Positions 22,064 to 30,166 of a DNA stretch of 35,997 nt are shown piece by piece. The translations under genes were made by a program, and so were the position numbers. The DNA lies in the NCBI GenBank assembly GCA_002407925.1, contig DHPN01000024.1, positions 43,758-79,754 of the forward strand. The letters run 5' to 3'. The notes beneath the pieces are model-generated. The model did not search any database. It was not told the DNA's origin and saw only the letters and a list, made by a program, of their open reading frames with translations. The number at the start of each line of letters is the position of its first letter. Position 1 is the first letter of the stretch. Source of the stretch: Atopobiaceae bacterium UBA5363. GTDB taxonomy: Bacteria; Actinomycetota; Coriobacteriia; Coriobacteriales; Atopobiaceae.

Positions 22064-23317
22064 ATGGATCAACAGCAGCAATCATCGTCAGACCCCCCAT
22101 CCCCTGCGCTAGGCAAGCCGCGTTCGAAAAGACGATGTCAAAAACAGAGACCTGCTTTAACTCGTTTTATTTTCGCAGATCATCGCTACGTTTTTTTGGG
22201 CACAAGCGCTGTGGCCTTGGCAGGCATGTGGTTTTCTAATCGACCGCGCTCCTCTCTGAGTTTTATGGCTCCGTTTTTCTCTCTTGAGCTTGTGATGTAT
22301 TACTTGTTGGTGGCCTGGCTCATTTTTTCAGGAGTAGCACTCCTCACCAAGCTAAGTCATTGGAGCACGTACTCAGAAGTCTCACCTTTCGCAAAGCCTC
22401 GACTTAAAAAGGGCGAGCGGCGTTTTTCCTATCTTGTTTGGGTGGTTACACTCATTCTCTTTGTTGATAGAGCTGTTATGGGCTTTTTCGCCGTAACCTC
22501 TCATGCCATTGCAGCCGAGTCTATGCCTGACGACTCCCTTTCCGCAGCGATCTATATGCTCTACGAAGGGAGAACTCTTTTTGCGACTGGCATAATGACA
22601 ACGGTCGAGCTTGCGATCTTTGGTACGGCTATTGCCTTTGTGCTCGCCTTGCTTCTTGTCTTTTTGCGTCTTATGAAGATTGACCGCCCGGACAATGACC
22701 TTGTGCGCTTTGGCAAGGTGATAGGTTCTGGCTTCGCTCGGTTTTATTCCGCCGTCGTGCGTGGCACTCCGATGATGGTTCAGGCACTGATCATCTACAA
22801 TACAGGTTTTGCCGTTTTGCGTGGCTCCGGCATGGGTGTGACTCAAATAAATGGCCTTTGGTCCACCTTCATTGCCGGCCTTGTGACAGTTTCCCTAAAC
22901 TCCACCGCCTATATGATGGAAGTCTTGCGTGGAGGCATCGAATCAGTGGACATAGGTCAGACGGAAGCAGCTCGTTCCCTGGGCCTTTCTCAATGGCAGG
23001 CGATGCGGAAAGTTGTTTTCCCTCAGGGCATCAGGTACGCGATCCCAGGACTTTCAAACGAACTGGTGATCAATATCAAGGATTCCTCAGTGCTATCGGT
23101 TATCGGTGTCGTCGAGCTGATGTTTGAGTCCCGCTCGGTCGCCGGTATCTACTATCGCAATATTGAAGTTTATATGGTAGCTGCGGTCTTCTATCTGATA
23201 TTGACCATGATAGCGACGTGGTTGCTCAACAAACTTTCTCGGCGCATGGATGCACGAGAGCTGTCGCAGTCCTCAGACTCAACGATGGTTGCTGCAACGG
23301 TCAAAGATGCGAAATGA
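22064..23317 (+). CDS. Amino acid ABC transporter permease with long N-terminal membrane extension
   Basis: The 417-residue protein has the polar amino acid permease domain in its second half. The helix TLFATGIMTTVELAIFGTAI is at 171-190, AVVRGTPMMVQALII at 230-244, and the EAA loop EAARSLGLSQWQAMRKVVFP at 301-320, which docks the ATPase. Usual members (HisM/GlnP type) have about 220 residues. Here about 165 residues precede that domain. They comprise a polar, Gln/Ser/Pro-rich cytoplasmic start (1-38), then three predicted membrane helices near 42-57, 70-95 and 122-146. AAGGAGA precedes ATG 22064. Function of the extra part is unknown; a second copy of the domain is not present, so it probably forms a homodimer. 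Confidence 0.9.
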   Translation: MDQQQQSSSDPPSPALGKPRSKRRCQKQRPALTRFIFADHRYVFLGTSAVALAGMWFSNRPRSSLSFMAPFFSLELVMYYLLVAWLIFSGVALLTKLSHWSTYSEVSPFAKPRLKKGERRFSYLVWVVTLILFVDRAVMGFFAVTSHAIAAESMPDDSLSAAIYMLYEGRTLFATGIMTTVELAIFGTAIAFVLALLLVFLRLMKIDRPDNDLVRFGKVIGSGFARFYSAVVRGTPMMVQALIIYNTGFAVLRGSGMGVTQINGLWSTFIAGLVTVSLNSTAYMMEVLRGGIESVDIGQTEAARSLGLSQWQAMRKVVFPQGIRYAIPGLSNELVINIKDSSVLSVIGVVELMFESRSVAGIYYRNIEVYMVAAVFYLILTMIATWLLNKLSRRMDARELSQSSDSTMVAATVKDAK

Positions 23318-23328
23318 GGGGGCAAAAG

Positions 23329-24123
23329 ATGGCTGCTAAAGCCAACATCACAGAATCTTCACTGAAAGAGTCGCTCATTCGCGTTGAGGACCTGCACAAG
23401 TCGTTTGGTGACAACCTCGTGCTCAAGGGCATTGACTTTGATGTCATGCCTGGCGAGGTGGTTACCGTGATCGGCGCTTCAGGATCTGGCAAGTCGACCC
23501 TTTTGCGCTGCATTAACCTGCTTGAGACGCCTGACTCGGGGCACGTTTGGTTTCATGGGGAAGATCTTGCAGCACAGCATGTGGAGGTAAATGGCCTGCG
23601 GGAGAAAATAGGCATGGTTTTTCAGGGCTTTAATCTTTTCAATAATAAAAACGTGCTTGATAACTGTACGCTTGCCCCAATCACGCTCAAAAAGGCAACC
23701 AAAGCGCAAGCTGAGGAGATAGCGCGCAAGCATCTTGAAGAGGTAGGCCTCGCGGATTTTGTCGGCGCCGATGTCAATCGCCTTTCAGGGGGGCAAAAGC
23801 AACGTGTCGCAATTGCACGCGCGCTTTGCATGAATCCCGAGGTCATGCTGTTCGATGAGCCAACAAGTGCTCTCGACCCAGAGATCGTAGGAGAGGTCTT
23901 GGGGGTCATGCGCGACCTTGCAGCTCGCGGAATGACGATGGTCGTGGTAACGCATGAGATGGACTTTGCAAAGAATGTCTCTGATGAGGTTGTCTTCATG
24001 GATAACGGTGTTATTGCTGAGAAGGGTAGCCCAGAGCAGATCTTTACGCACCCGAAGGCAGCCCGCACACGTGAATTCCTCTCCCGCTACCTGGAAGACA
24101 CCAGCGCAAAGGAAGGGCGCTGA
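23329..24123 (+). CDS. Amino acid ABC transporter ATP-binding protein
   Basis: This 264-residue ATPase is of the GlnQ/HisP class. It has Walker A GASGSGKST (49-57), the Q-loop FQGFNLF (98-104), signature LSGGQKQR (152-159), Walker B VMLFDEPTSALDP (172-184) and the switch histidine in VVVTHEMDFA (H209). It energises the permease encoded just upstream. ATG 23329 is preferred because GAGGGGG at 23317-23323 is well placed. An ATG at 23314 overlapping the permease stop has no ribosome binding site. The 12-base gap shows co-transcription. Confidence 0.95.
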   Translation: MAAKANITESSLKESLIRVEDLHKSFGDNLVLKGIDFDVMPGEVVTVIGASGSGKSTLLRCINLLETPDSGHVWFHGEDLAAQHVEVNGLREKIGMVFQGFNLFNNKNVLDNCTLAPITLKKATKAQAEEIARKHLEEVGLADFVGADVNRLSGGQKQRVAIARALCMNPEVMLFDEPTSALDPEIVGEVLGVMRDLAARGMTMVVVTHEMDFAKNVSDEVVFMDNGVIAEKGSPEQIFTHPKAARTREFLSRYLEDTSAKEGR

Positions 24124-24147
24124 ACATGGATTTCATCAAGGAGCATT

Positions 24148-25791
24148 ATGTCAAAGACGCGTGTCATCTGTGCTGACCATGTGTTTGTAAAAAGGGGCGT
24201 GCCAGCAGCACGCGCTGCCATTGTCATTCGTAATGGGCGCATTTTCGCTGTCTGCGCACCCGGCGAGGCCCCAACAACTGCCGACGGCGCAGAGACCTTT
24301 GACTTTGGCGACGCGTTTGTCTGCCCTGGCTTTCATGATGCCCACCAGCATGTTTTGCACGCTGCTTTGTTTCCCTCGACGTTAGCAGATGAGTATTGCG
24401 GGGCGAGTGAGAAAGATTGTGTTGCCCATCTTCTGAAGTGGCTTCCATCCCATCCTACTGCTGCACATAACAGTGGATGGATTGTCAGCCATGGTTGGCG
24501 TGATATGTTGTGGGATCCGCCTCAGCCGCCTACCAAAGCTTCTCTTGATGCTGTCTTTCCAAGGCGTCCCGTTTGCATGTATTCGGGGGATGCCCATACC
24601 GTTTGGCTGAACTCAGCGGGGCTTATGAGACTTGGTCTCAGTGATAATAGCGAGCCGCCTGCGGGAGGGGTGTTTGTCCGTGACGCGGAGGGGCATCTAA
24701 CAGGAGTCTTGCGTGAGTCTGCCGGCATGGTTTATATGGCCAAGGTGCTTGCCAGCTTGCCGCACGCGTCAGTCAAACATGTCTATGAGGACTATTTTAA
24801 GGGGCTTATATCCCAAGGCGTCACCTCAGTTTGCGATATGGCGCTGTCAGCGGTGCCCGGTGCCGACTGCGTCAACGAGCGCCTCTATGAGGAGCTGTTG
24901 GCTGAGGGCCACCTGCCACTTCGCGTTCACCTGTTTCCACAGTTGGTGGGAGACTTTGATCGCATAGAGGCTTTGCAAAAGCGCCTTTGTGGGCCTTACC
25001 TGCGCGCTCCCGGCATGAAGCAGTTTTTTGACGGTGTTTCTTCCGCCCATACGGCCTGGCTTACGCAGCCCTATGCGAACCCTTACTTTCCCGGAGATTG
25101 CGGACGCCCGACCGTCTGTCCAGAACAGATGCGCTCCTTTGTGCTCTCGGCAGCACGACGTGGCATTGCCGTACGCATCCATACGATCGGCGATCGCGCA
25201 ATTCATGAGGCAATTGCGATCTTTCGTGAAGCGACGCAGCGGTATGGCAGGCCAAGACAGGGAGCCAACACCCTCGAGCACCTAGAAAACTTGCTTCCTG
25301 AGGATGTTGACGCCTTGGCAAAAGCAGGCATCATCGCTTCCGTGCAGCCTCAGCACATTGTCATTGACATTACTCAGCCCGAACGGGACCTCGGTCCTGA
25401 GCGCGCTCATCTCATGTGGCCTTTTGAGAGCTTCGTGCGCAGGGGAGTAACGATGGCGTTCGGCACTGATGCTCCCTGCGTGCCCCCTCGGGCGTTAGAG
25501 GTCCTATCATGCGCCGTCTTGCGCGAGGTGCCGTCAACTGGCTTGCCCAAAGGAGGCTGGCTGCCTTCTGAGCGCATTACCATGGAAGACGCTCTTGATG
25601 CCTATACGCTTGGTTCGGCGAAGGCGGTTGGACGAGCAGACGAGCTTGGGACGCTTGAGCCGGGCAAATGGGCTGACTTCGCAGTTTTTGACCATGACCT
25701 GCTTAGCATTGCCCCTCAGAGCCTTCCTGAAGCACATTGTCTCGCCACCTATATTGCCGGCCAACCTATTTTCATAGCTGGCGTAGGATAG
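24148..25791 (+). CDS. Amidohydrolase, YtcJ-like (amidohydrolase 3) family
   Basis: This is a 547-residue metal-dependent hydrolase. The HxH metal pair is H66 and H68 (DAHQH), preceded by the strand FVCPGFHD. Other active-site segments are KQFFDGVSSAHT, the histidine in IRIHTIGDRA-like VRIHTIGDRA, EHLEN, and the aspartate in FGTDAPCVPP. The C-terminal strand LEPGKWADFAVFDHDLLSI closes the beta-sandwich of the family. Members hydrolyse amide or cyclic amide bonds, and several act on N-substituted formamides or are unassigned. AAGGAGC precedes ATG 24148, 24 bases after the transporter ATPase. The protein may therefore act on an imported amide. No signal peptide is seen. Confidence 0.87.
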   Translation: MSKTRVICADHVFVKRGVPAARAAIVIRNGRIFAVCAPGEAPTTADGAETFDFGDAFVCPGFHDAHQHVLHAALFPSTLADEYCGASEKDCVAHLLKWLPSHPTAAHNSGWIVSHGWRDMLWDPPQPPTKASLDAVFPRRPVCMYSGDAHTVWLNSAGLMRLGLSDNSEPPAGGVFVRDAEGHLTGVLRESAGMVYMAKVLASLPHASVKHVYEDYFKGLISQGVTSVCDMALSAVPGADCVNERLYEELLAEGHLPLRVHLFPQLVGDFDRIEALQKRLCGPYLRAPGMKQFFDGVSSAHTAWLTQPYANPYFPGDCGRPTVCPEQMRSFVLSAARRGIAVRIHTIGDRAIHEAIAIFREATQRYGRPRQGANTLEHLENLLPEDVDALAKAGIIASVQPQHIVIDITQPERDLGPERAHLMWPFESFVRRGVTMAFGTDAPCVPPRALEVLSCAVLREVPSTGLPKGGWLPSERITMEDALDAYTLGSAKAVGRADELGTLEPGKWADFAVFDHDLLSIAPQSLPEAHCLATYIAGQPIFIAGVG

Positions 25792-25820
25792 GGAAAACGC
25801 AAGCAGAATGAGGTGGCTTC

Positions 25821-27755
25821 ATGCTAGACGGATTCGTTAAGGTGACGGCTCGAACGCCTAAGATACACGTGGCCGATGTCTCATACAATGCTAAGGCATG
25901 CCTTGGGGAGGCCCGCAAGGCCGTACAGATCGATGGGGCGAAAGTCGTCGTTCTCCCCGAGCTGGCATTAACAGGTTATACCTGCGAGGATCTTTTCTGG
26001 CAAGATGCTCTTCTCGATGATGCTGAGACCGCCTTGAAGGATTTAGCTGAAGCTCTAGCTCCCTTGGATGCGCTTGTCTTTGTCGGAGTACCCTTGCGTG
26101 TCGGTGCAAAGCTTTACAACTGCGCCGCCGCGCTTTCCCGCGGCTCTATCATCGGCATCGTTCCCAAGAGTAACATCCCTAACTACAACGAGTTTTATGA
26201 GGAGCGGCACTTTGTCGCGGGGCCGCTTCAGACGACAACAATAGACCTGCCCTTGGCAGGCTGCTCTGGCGTGCCTTTTGGTGTTCGCCAACTCTTTCGC
26301 TGTGCGTCTATGCCAACGCTGGTGGTTGCAGTGGAGATTTGTGAGGATCTGTGGGTGCCAAGTCCGCCTTCTGTCGGCCACGCACAGGCGGGAGCTACGC
26401 TCATCTGCAATCTCTCTGCCTCCAACGCCGTTGTCGGCAAAGCCGCTTATCGTCGCGAACTTGTTGTCAGTCAATCTGCGCGCCTTGTATGTGGGTATAT
26501 GTATGCCAGCTCCGGCTGGGGAGAGTCTACACAGGACCTGGTCTTTTCTGCGCATAACCTCGTGGCAGAGAACGGGGCGCTGCTCTCTGAGGCGCTCCCC
26601 TTTGGCACAGCAAATGCGACCAGTGAGATAGATGTCAATTTAATCTGTGCTGAAAGAAGACGCCTTTCAACCTTCCATGTGGCCCCTTCTCCTGAGGAAG
26701 CAGGTTACCTTGTGAGCGATTTCGACCTCTCGATGGGGCCAACCAAGCTCACGCGACATGTCGATGCCCATCCGTTTGTGCCTTCTAACAAAAGAGACAG
26801 GAACGCTCGCTGTGAGGATGTGCTGTCAATTCAAAGCTATGGCCTTGCGAAACGCCTTGCGCACACGCACAGTTCCCACGCTGTCATTGGCATTTCAGGA
26901 GGGCTCGACTCTACGTTGGCCCTGCTTGTTGTCGCTCGCGCCTTTGACATCGTCGGCATTGGCCATAGCAATATCATTGCTGTTACCATGCCGGGCTTTG
27001 GCACCACGAGCCGCACTCATTCAAATGCGGCTGACCTTGTTGAGGCGCTGGGAGCCACCTTGCGAGAGGTACCTATTGCCACGGCGGTGCGCCAGCATTT
27101 CTTGGATATCCAACATGATGAGTCCGTGCATGACGTTACCTATGAAAACTGCCAAGCGCGTGAGCGCACGCAAATCCTGATGGACATAGCTAACCAGGAG
27201 GGTGGCCTGGTAATAGGCACAGGGGACCTTTCCGAGCTGGCCCTTGGGTGGGCAACATATAACGGGGACCATATGTCTATGTACGGTGTCAACGCGGGAG
27301 TCCCCAAAACGCTTGTGCGGCATCTCATACGCTACATTGCTAATGTATGTGATAGCGCTCAGCTTTCACGCGTGCTTGACGATGTGCTGGCGACGCCTGT
27401 GTCACCCGAGCTGCTTCCTGCAGGCGCTGACGGAACTATCTCGCAGCGTACAGAGGATCTAGTCGGGCCATATGAGCTGCATGACTTCTTCCTCTATCAA
27501 GTCGTGAGAAGGGGCTTTGCTCCAAGGAAGGTATACAGGCTGGCATGTTATTCTCTAGGCTCGCGCTATGATGAGGCAACCATTAAGAGATGGCTGAAGG
27601 TGTTTTACCAGCGCTTCTTTGCGCAGCAATTCAAGCGCAGCTGCTTGCCCGATGGGCCTAAGGTAGGTTCAGTGGCGGTTAGTCCTCGTGGTGATCTTAG
27701 AATGCCGTCAGATGCATGTGCCACCTTATGGCTCAAGCAAGTTGACGAGTTATAG
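25821..27755 (+). CDS. nadE: Glutamine-dependent NAD(+) synthetase
   Basis: This 644-residue two-domain enzyme converts deamido-NAD to NAD with ATP and glutamine. The N-terminal nitrilase-type amidase domain has the catalytic triad E47 (VLPELALTGYTCEDL), K116 (VPKSNIPNYNEFYEERHF) and C174 (VEICEDLW). The C-terminal synthetase domain has the ATP pyrophosphatase P-loop SGGLDS (359-364). It also has the GTGDLSELALGWATYNGDHM segment that binds substrate. Length fits the long form found in actinobacteria. It starts 30 bases after the amidohydrolase with GAGGTGG upstream, so it is probably the last gene of the transporter operon. Confidence 0.96.
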   Translation: MLDGFVKVTARTPKIHVADVSYNAKACLGEARKAVQIDGAKVVVLPELALTGYTCEDLFWQDALLDDAETALKDLAEALAPLDALVFVGVPLRVGAKLYNCAAALSRGSIIGIVPKSNIPNYNEFYEERHFVAGPLQTTTIDLPLAGCSGVPFGVRQLFRCASMPTLVVAVEICEDLWVPSPPSVGHAQAGATLICNLSASNAVVGKAAYRRELVVSQSARLVCGYMYASSGWGESTQDLVFSAHNLVAENGALLSEALPFGTANATSEIDVNLICAERRRLSTFHVAPSPEEAGYLVSDFDLSMGPTKLTRHVDAHPFVPSNKRDRNARCEDVLSIQSYGLAKRLAHTHSSHAVIGISGGLDSTLALLVVARAFDIVGIGHSNIIAVTMPGFGTTSRTHSNAADLVEALGATLREVPIATAVRQHFLDIQHDESVHDVTYENCQARERTQILMDIANQEGGLVIGTGDLSELALGWATYNGDHMSMYGVNAGVPKTLVRHLIRYIANVCDSAQLSRVLDDVLATPVSPELLPAGADGTISQRTEDLVGPYELHDFFLYQVVRRGFAPRKVYRLACYSLGSRYDEATIKRWLKVFYQRFFAQQFKRSCLPDGPKVGSVAVSPRGDLRMPSDACATLWLKQVDEL

Positions 27756-27914
27756 TGACATTCCATTTCTGGTAGAGGGGCCTAAAGGGGATTCTGGTCA
27801 TGTGTTGCGTGGCGTAGCCAGTCTCGGCCTTGTGTATTTTCAGCTCATCTTTGTCTGGCATCGTGAGCACTCATAAAACCTAAGCGTGATGAAGTCATAT
27901 TTTTTCTAGTTTGG

Positions 27915-27943
27915 TTGTTATATCTTGCTCAGCTGGGTATCAT
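27915..27943 (+). promoter_or_regulatory. Candidate groE promoter
   Basis: TTGTTA at 27915-27920 and TATCAT at 27938-27943 are separated by 17 bases (4 of 6 and 5 of 6 matches). The transcript leader of about 75 bases has two hairpins: GGTGG/CCGCC in 27963-27978, and GCGCC (27989-27993) with GGCGC (27998-28002). No complete CIRCE or HAIR operator was found around it. Confidence 0.5.
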
Positions 27944-28023
27944 TGCAAACGTTGGCTAAGCGGGTGGCATCTGCCGCCCCTCGTACGTGCGCCCTCGGGC
28001 GCCTTAGAAGGAGGTACTTAGGT

Positions 28024-28314
28024 ATGACACTGAAGCCGCTGGGTGATCGCGTTCTCGTCAAGCCCGCACCCAAGGAGGAGAAGACCTCGACCGGTCTGTA
28101 TATAAGCTCCGGTGCGCAGGAAAAGCCACAGCGCGGCGAAGTTATCGCCGTAGGCGAAGGCAAGCGCGATAACGATGGTAAGCGTATTCCTTTGGATGTT
28201 CAGAAGGGCGACCAAGTTTACTACGGCAAGTTCGGTGGCAACGAAGTCAAGCTTGGCGGCGAAGACTATCTGCTTCTTCGTGCCGACGACATTTACGCCA
28301 TTATTTCGGAGTAG
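28024..28314 (+). CDS. groES: Co-chaperonin GroES
   Basis: This 96-residue heptameric lid works with GroEL. MTLKPLGDRVLVKPAPKEEK and the mobile loop KTSTGLYISSGAQEKPQRGE are recognisable, and the C-terminal ending YLLLRADDIYAIISE is standard. The start ATG 28024 follows AAGGAGG at 28010-28016. The same frame is open upstream to 27925, but that stretch is the leader and lacks family residues. groEL follows after 52 bases. Confidence 0.97.
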   Translation: MTLKPLGDRVLVKPAPKEEKTSTGLYISSGAQEKPQRGEVIAVGEGKRDNDGKRIPLDVQKGDQVYYGKFGGNEVKLGGEDYLLLRADDIYAIISE

Positions 28315-28366
28315 CTGATAGGCCACTTCATCTTCAGATTACGTCTTCTAGGAGGATAAGAACACT

Positions 28367-30010
28367 ATGGCAAAAGACATTATGTTCGGCACCGATGCTC
28401 GTGCCAAGCTTGCCAAGGGCGTTAACACCCTTGCCGATGCCGTTACTACAACCCTTGGACCTAAAGGTCGCTATGTCGCTTTGCAGCGCAGCTATGGCGC
28501 TCCCACGATTACTAACGATGGTGTCTCTGTAGCAAAAGAGATTGAGCTTAAAGATCCAATTGAGAACATGGGCGCTCAGCTGGTGAAGGAAGTCGCCACC
28601 AAGACAAACGACACCGTTGGTGACGGCACGACAACTGCTACGCTGCTCGCCCAGGTTATCGTCAATGAGGGCCTTCGCAATGTCGCGGCTGGCGCCAACC
28701 CCATTGCCATTCGCCGTGGTGTTGACAAGGCCGTCGACGCTGCTGTGAATGAGATGAAGAGTCTTGCCCAGGACGTTTCCACCAAAGAGCAAATCGCAGC
28801 AGTCGGCACCATTTCTGCCGGTGATCCTAAGATAGGCCAAAAGATTGCTGACGCGATGGAAGTCGTTGGTAAAGACGGAGTCATCACGGTCGACGAGTCT
28901 CAGACGTTTGGCATTGATATCGACACAGTCGAGGGCATGCAGTTTGACAAGGGCTATATCTCCCCGTACTTTGCGACAGACAACGACACGATGACGGCTG
29001 AGCTGAAGAACCCCTACATTTTGCTCACTGACCAGAAAGTGTCCAACATCCAAGATATTCTGCCGATCCTTGAGGCCGTCCAGAAGTCTGGGAACCCGCT
29101 TCTGATCGTCGCCGAAGATGTTGACGGAGAGGCTCTGGCCACGCTCATCCTCAACAAGCTTCGTGGCGTATTGCAGGTTGCCGCAGTCAAGGCTCCTGGC
29201 TATGGGGACCGTCGCAAGCGCATGCTTGAGGACATCGCCGTGCTGACCGGCGGCCAGGTTGCGATGAAGGAGCTCGGCGTCACACTTTCTGACGTGACGG
29301 CTGAGATGCTGGGTCGTGCGAAGTCCGTCAAGCTCACCAAGGACAACACCACCATCGTCGGTGGCTCTGGCTCGAAAGACGCCATAAACGAGCGTATTTC
29401 CCAGATCAAGAACGAGATTGAGAACACTAAGTCCGACTTCGACAAAGAGAAGCTCCAAGAGCGTATGGCCAAGCTTTCCGGCGGTGTTGCTGTCATCAAG
29501 GTAGGCGCTGCAACTGAGGTGGAGCTCAAGGAGATCAAGCATCGCATCGAAGATGCCCTACAAGCCACGCGTGCAGCCGTTGAAGAAGGTATTGTTGCGG
29601 GTGGCGGCGTTGCGTTCCTGCAAGCCACCGAGGCACTCGACAAGGTTGAGGCCGCAGACGCTGATGAGCAGATCGGTGTCGACATCATCCGTAAGGCCTT
29701 GAGTGCTCCTGTCAAGACAATTGCCTCTAACGCCGGCTACGAGGGCTCCGTCGTCGTTGAGAAGATCAAGGGGCTGCCGAAGGGCCAGGGCTTGGATTCT
29801 GCGATTGGCAAGTATGGCGACATGATCGAGATGGGTGTTCTTGACCCTGTCAAAGTTACTCGCACCACGCTTCAGAATGCTGCGTCTGTCGCGTCGCTGA
29901 TTCTCATCACCGAGGCGACCGTCTCTGATGAGCCCAAGAACACGACGATCGAAGAAGCCATTTCTGCAGCTGCTGCTCAAGGCGGCCAGGGTGGCGGCGG
30001 CATGTACTAA
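28367..30010 (+). CDS. groEL: Chaperonin GroEL (60 kDa)
   Basis: This 547-residue subunit of the two-ring folding machine contains GPKGRYVALQRSYGAPTITN, the ATP-binding region NDTVGDGTTTATLLAQ with the catalytic aspartate further on, the apical-domain DKGYISPYFATDNDTM, and AAVEEGIVAGGGVAFLQA. The C-terminus is Gly-rich and ends GGQGGGGMY, close to the GGM tails of other GroELs. Start ATG 28367 has CTAGGAGGA upstream. It is co-transcribed with groES and ended by the terminator at 30045-30080. Confidence 0.98.
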   Translation: MAKDIMFGTDARAKLAKGVNTLADAVTTTLGPKGRYVALQRSYGAPTITNDGVSVAKEIELKDPIENMGAQLVKEVATKTNDTVGDGTTTATLLAQVIVNEGLRNVAAGANPIAIRRGVDKAVDAAVNEMKSLAQDVSTKEQIAAVGTISAGDPKIGQKIADAMEVVGKDGVITVDESQTFGIDIDTVEGMQFDKGYISPYFATDNDTMTAELKNPYILLTDQKVSNIQDILPILEAVQKSGNPLLIVAEDVDGEALATLILNKLRGVLQVAAVKAPGYGDRRKRMLEDIAVLTGGQVAMKELGVTLSDVTAEMLGRAKSVKLTKDNTTIVGGSGSKDAINERISQIKNEIENTKSDFDKEKLQERMAKLSGGVAVIKVGAATEVELKEIKHRIEDALQATRAAVEEGIVAGGGVAFLQATEALDKVEAADADEQIGVDIIRKALSAPVKTIASNAGYEGSVVVEKIKGLPKGQGLDSAIGKYGDMIEMGVLDPVKVTRTTLQNAASVASLILITEATVSDEPKNTTIEEAISAAAAQGGQGGGGMY

Positions 30011-30013
30011 GCC

Positions 30014-30032
30014 GTGTCATGACACATATGTG
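30014..30032. other. Two overlapping palindromes after groEL
   Basis: GTGTCATGACAC (30014-30025) is a perfect 12-base palindrome and CACATATGTG (30023-30032) a perfect 10-base palindrome. They share three bases and lie directly after the groEL stop. They could be DNA-binding sites or a transcript hairpin. No function is supported. Confidence 0.3.
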
Positions 30033-30044
30033 CCTGATCATGCT

Positions 30045-30080
30045 AAGGAGGGACCTCGCTTTTCGAGGTCCCTTCTTTTC
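30045..30080 (+). terminator. Rho-independent terminator after groEL
   Basis: AAGGAGGGACCTCG at 30045-30058 pairs with CGAGGTCCCTTCTT at 30064-30077 around CTTTT, 14 bp with one G-T pair. The 3' arm runs into TTCTTTTC. It isolates groESL from the next gene. Confidence 0.85.
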
Positions 30081-30101
30081 ACATGAGATGCAGTGCCTGC
30101 C

Positions 30102-30150
30102 ATGTCATCGACAGAAGGCCGCGCTACAATAGGCATCCGTGACGGATGCC
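30102..30150 (+). promoter_or_regulatory. Candidate promoter with dyad at the start point, before the polyferredoxin gene
   Basis: ATGTCA (30102-30107), 17 bases, then TACAAT (30125-30130) gives 4 of 6 and 5 of 6 matches. The inverted repeat GGCATCCG (30132-30139) / CGGATGCC (30143-30150) with the loop TGA begins two bases after the -10 box and covers the expected start point. It may be an operator or, in RNA, a 5' hairpin just before the AGGAGGGG ribosome binding site. Confidence 0.5.
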
Positions 30151-30166
30151 AACAGGAGGGGCAAGT

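Noticed and set aside
27860..27890. Possible CIRCE operator upstream of groES
   Set aside because: Only one half (AGCACTC) is visible; the expected inverted half GAGTGCTAA after nine bases is absent.
28334..29542. Long open frame of 402 codons on the - strand opposite groEL
   Set aside because: It lies entirely antisense to a highly conserved groEL, has no ribosome binding site, and its composition is explained by groEL codon usage.
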